Shown here in pieces: positions 61,001 through 64,000 of a stretch of DNA of 64,000 nt (position 1 is the stretch's first letter; the number at the start of each line of letters is the position of its first letter). The notes under the pieces are model-generated. The model worked only from the letters and a program-made list of their open reading frames with translations, searched no databases and was not told the DNA's origin. The stretch comes from Cannabis sativa (Eukaryota > Streptophyta > Magnoliopsida > Rosales > Cannabaceae): contig NC_083601.1 of NCBI RefSeq assembly GCF_029168945.1, positions 19,124,160 through 19,188,159 of the forward strand, read 5' to 3'. A program made the translations under genes and the position numbers.

Positions 61001-64000
61001 CACAACCATTCGTAGTACCCACACTATCACTGGCGGTGTTTATGGGTCCCGTGACACATAGTATGTAATCAACTTAGCTGTGGTGTGCCGGAGTCACTAT
61101 TCTCCTAACGAACTCACTGAACCCCTTCGAGCTAGGGTTGTATAGAGTGACACTCAACCATTCGTAGTACTCACACTATCAGTGGCAGTATTTATGGGTC
61201 CCGTTACACATAGTATGTAATCAAGTCAGCTGTGGTGTACCGGAGTCACTATTCTCCTAAAGAACTCAGTGAACCCCTTCAAGCTACGGTTGTACAGAGT
61301 GACACTCAACCATTCGTAGTACTCTAACTATCACTGGGGTGTTTATGGGTCCCATGACACATAGTATGTAATCAAGTTAGCTGTGGTGTCCTGAAGTCAT
61401 TATTCTCATAAAGAACTCACTGAACCCCTTCGAGCTAGGGTTGTAAAGAGTGACACTCAATCATTCGTAGGACTCACAATATAACTGGCGGTGTTTATGG
61501 GTCCTGTGACACATAGTATGTAATAAAGTTTGTTGTGGTGTACCGGAGTCAGTATTCTTGAAAAGAACTCACAAAACCCCTTCGAGCTAGTGTTGTACAG
61601 AGTGACACTCAACCATTTGTAGTACTCACACTATCACTGGCGATGTTTATGGATCCCGTGACACATAGTATGTAATCAAGTTAGGAGTAGTGTACCGGAG
61701 TCACTATTCTCGTAAAGAACTCACTGAACCCCTTCGAGCTAGGGTTCTGAAGAGTGACACTCAAGCATTCATAGTAGTCACACTATCATGGGCGGTGTTT
61801 ATGGTTCTCGTGACACATATGATGTAATCAAGTTAGTTGTGGTGTACCGGAGTCATTATTCTCCTAACGAACTCACTGAACCCCTTCGAGCTTGGTTTGT
61901 ACATACAGAGTGACACTGAACCATTCGTAGTACTCACACTATCATTGGCGGTGTTAATGGGTCCCGTGACACATAGTATCTAATCAAGTTAGTTGTGGAG
62001 TACCGGAGTCATTATTCTCGGAAAGAACTTACTGAACCCCTTCGAGCTAGGGTTGTACAGAGAGACACTCAACCATTCGTAGTACTCACACTATCACTGG
62101 CGGTGTTTATGGGTCCCGTGACACATAGTATCTGAAGTTAGCTGTGGTGTACCGGAGTCACTATTCTCGTAAAGAACTCAATGTACCCCTTCGCACTAGC
62201 GTTCTACAGAGTGACACTCAACAATTCGTAGTACTCACACTATCACTGGCGGTGTTTATGGATCCCGTGACACATACTATCTAATCAGGTTAGCTGTGGT
62301 GTACCGGAGTCACTATTCTCGTAAATTACTCACTGAACCCCTTCGAGCTAGGGTTGTATAGAGTGACACTCAACCATACGTAGTACTCACACTATCACTG
62401 GGGTGTTTATGGGTCCCATGACACATAGTATGTAATCAAGTTAGCTGTGGTGTACTGGAGTCACTATTCTCCTAAAGAACTCACTCAACCCCTTCGAGCT
62501 AGGGTTGTACAGAGTGACACTCAACCATTCATAGTACTCACACTATCATTGGCGGTGTTTATGGGTCCCGTGACACATAGTATGTAATCAAGTTAGCTGT
62601 GGTGTACTAAAGTGATTATTCTCGTAAAGAACTCACTTAACCCCTTCGAGCTAGGGTTGTAAAGAGTGACATTCAACCATTCGTAGGACTCATACTATCA
62701 CTGACAGTGTTTATGGGTCCCGTGACACATATTATGTAATAAAGTTTGCTGTGGTGTACCGGAGTCACTATTCTCGTAAAGAACTCACTGAACCTCTTTG
62801 AGCTAGGGTTGTACAGAGTGACACACAACAATTCGTAGTACTCACACTATCACAGGTGGTGTTTATCGGTCCCATGACACATAGTAGGTAATCAAGTTAG
62901 TTGTGGTGTACCGGAGTCACTATTCTCGTAAAGAACTGACTGAACCCCTTCGAGCTAAGGTTGTACAGAGTGACACTCAACCATTCGTAGTACTCACACT
63001 ATCACTCGCGATGTTTATGGGTCCCGTGACACATATAATATGTAATCAAGTTAGCTGTGGTGTACCGGAGTCAAAATTCACGTAAAGAACGCATTGAACT
63101 CCTTCGAGCTAGGGTTGTACAGAGTGACACTCAACCATTCATAGTACTCACACTATCACTTGCGGTGTTTATGGGTCCTTTGACACATAGTATGTAATCA
63201 AGTTTGCTGTGTTGTACCAGTGTCACTATTCTCGTAAAGAACTCACAAAACCCCTTCGAGCTAGGGTTGTACAGAGTGACACACAACCATTCGTAGTACC
63301 CACACTATCACTGGCGATGTTTATGGGTCCCGTGACACATAGTATGTAATCAACTTAGCTGTGGTGTACCGGAGTCACTATTCTCCTAACGAACTCACTG
63401 AACCCCTTTGAGCTTGGGCTGTACAGAGTGACGCTCAACCATTAGTAGTACTCACACTATCAGTGGCAGTATTTATGGGTCCCGTGACACATAGTATGTA
63501 ATCAAGTTAGATGTGGTGTACTGGAGGCACTATTCTCGTAAAGAGCTCAGTGAACCCCTTCGAGCTAGGGTTGTACAGAGTGACACTCAACCATTCGTAG
63601 TACTCACACTATCATTGGGTTGTTTATGGGTCCCGTGACACAAAGTATGTAATCAAGTTAGTTGTGGTGTCCTGAAGTCATTATTCTCATAAAGAATCAC
63701 TAAACCGCTTCGAGCTACGGTTGTAAAGAGTGACACTCAACCATTCGTAGGACTCACACTATAACTGGCGGTGTGTATGGGTCCCGTGACACATAGTTGT
63801 AATAAAGTTTTTTGTGGTGTACCGGAGTCACTATTCTCGAAAAGAACTCACTGAACCCCTTCGAGCTAGTGTTGTACAGAGTGACACTCAACCATTTGTA
63901 GTACTCACACTATCAACGGCGGTGTTTATGGGTCCCGTGACACATAGTATGTAATCAAGTTAGGAGTAGTGTACCGGAGTCACTATTCTCGTAACGAACT

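Larger units (their letters stand above)
42256..64000 (+). repeat. Satellite block 3: ~143 monomers of the 152-bp satellite
   Basis: Same orientation and landmarks as blocks 1 and 2, running to the window edge and probably beyond. It has its own set of marker monomers: TTTGCACTAGCGTTCTAC, CCTGCGACCTAGGGTTGT, GGAGTAAGGTACCGG and TACGTAGTACTCCAACT. The monomers recur in fixed order in long near-identical segments (see the higher-order entries). Stop codons occur in all frames; the identical 60-codon ORFs (46028, 50743, 52116, 56831) are repeat-copy shadows. Confidence 0.97.

Overview
The window looks like nuclear heterochromatin of a flowering plant, most likely a eudicot and probably pericentromeric or centromeric. 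About 35 kb is one AT-rich tandem satellite with a ~152-bp monomer, all in one orientation. Most of the rest is LTR retrotransposons of plant lineages: Ty1/copia, a Ty3/gypsy Tekay-type chromovirus, an Athila-type element, and a Cassandra-like LTR carrying a 5S rRNA sequence. I see no host protein-coding gene and no tRNA gene. The species cannot be fixed from the sequence alone.

Layout, left to right. 1-4872: the 3' part of a decayed copia element, ending in a 1.9-kb LTR (2983-4872, TGTTGG...CCAACA). 4873-14149: a Tekay-type gypsy element whose 5' LTR starts in mid-sequence exactly where the copia LTR ends, so the copia element appears to have inserted into it. Its gag-pol (7165-11751) has seven stops and two frameshifts. 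14150-25723: satellite block 1 (~76 monomers) with 2.29-kb higher-order repeats. 25724-29044: a 3.3-kb foreign fragment made of a gypsy LTR end with its primer-binding site, a 72-bp linker, then the Cassandra-like LTR and a second primer-binding site. 29045-30883: satellite block 2. 30884-42255: a structurally complete but coding-dead Athila-type element with two 1249-bp LTRs, gag, pol and a third, env-position ORF, flanked by a 4-of-5-bp target duplication. 42256-64000: satellite block 3 (~143 monomers), organised in near-identical 4.7-kb and 6.1-kb segments.

Inferred order of events: the satellite was laid down first. The Tekay element, the Athila element and the composite fragment then entered it, and the copia element entered the Tekay LTR. 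Block 3 was reshaped recently by unequal exchange, because its long segments are nearly identical while its adjacent monomers are not.

The least expected signals are: (i) all three foreign insertions start within about 30 bp of the same part of the 152-bp monomer; (ii) the Athila element carries an internal copy of a GC-rich module of its own LTR; (iii) the gypsy/Cassandra composite is flanked by a 9-bp direct repeat; (iv) a patch at 58.0-59.5 kb has stereotyped aberrations that look like assembly or base-calling error. Nothing here is a clear new functional gene system.
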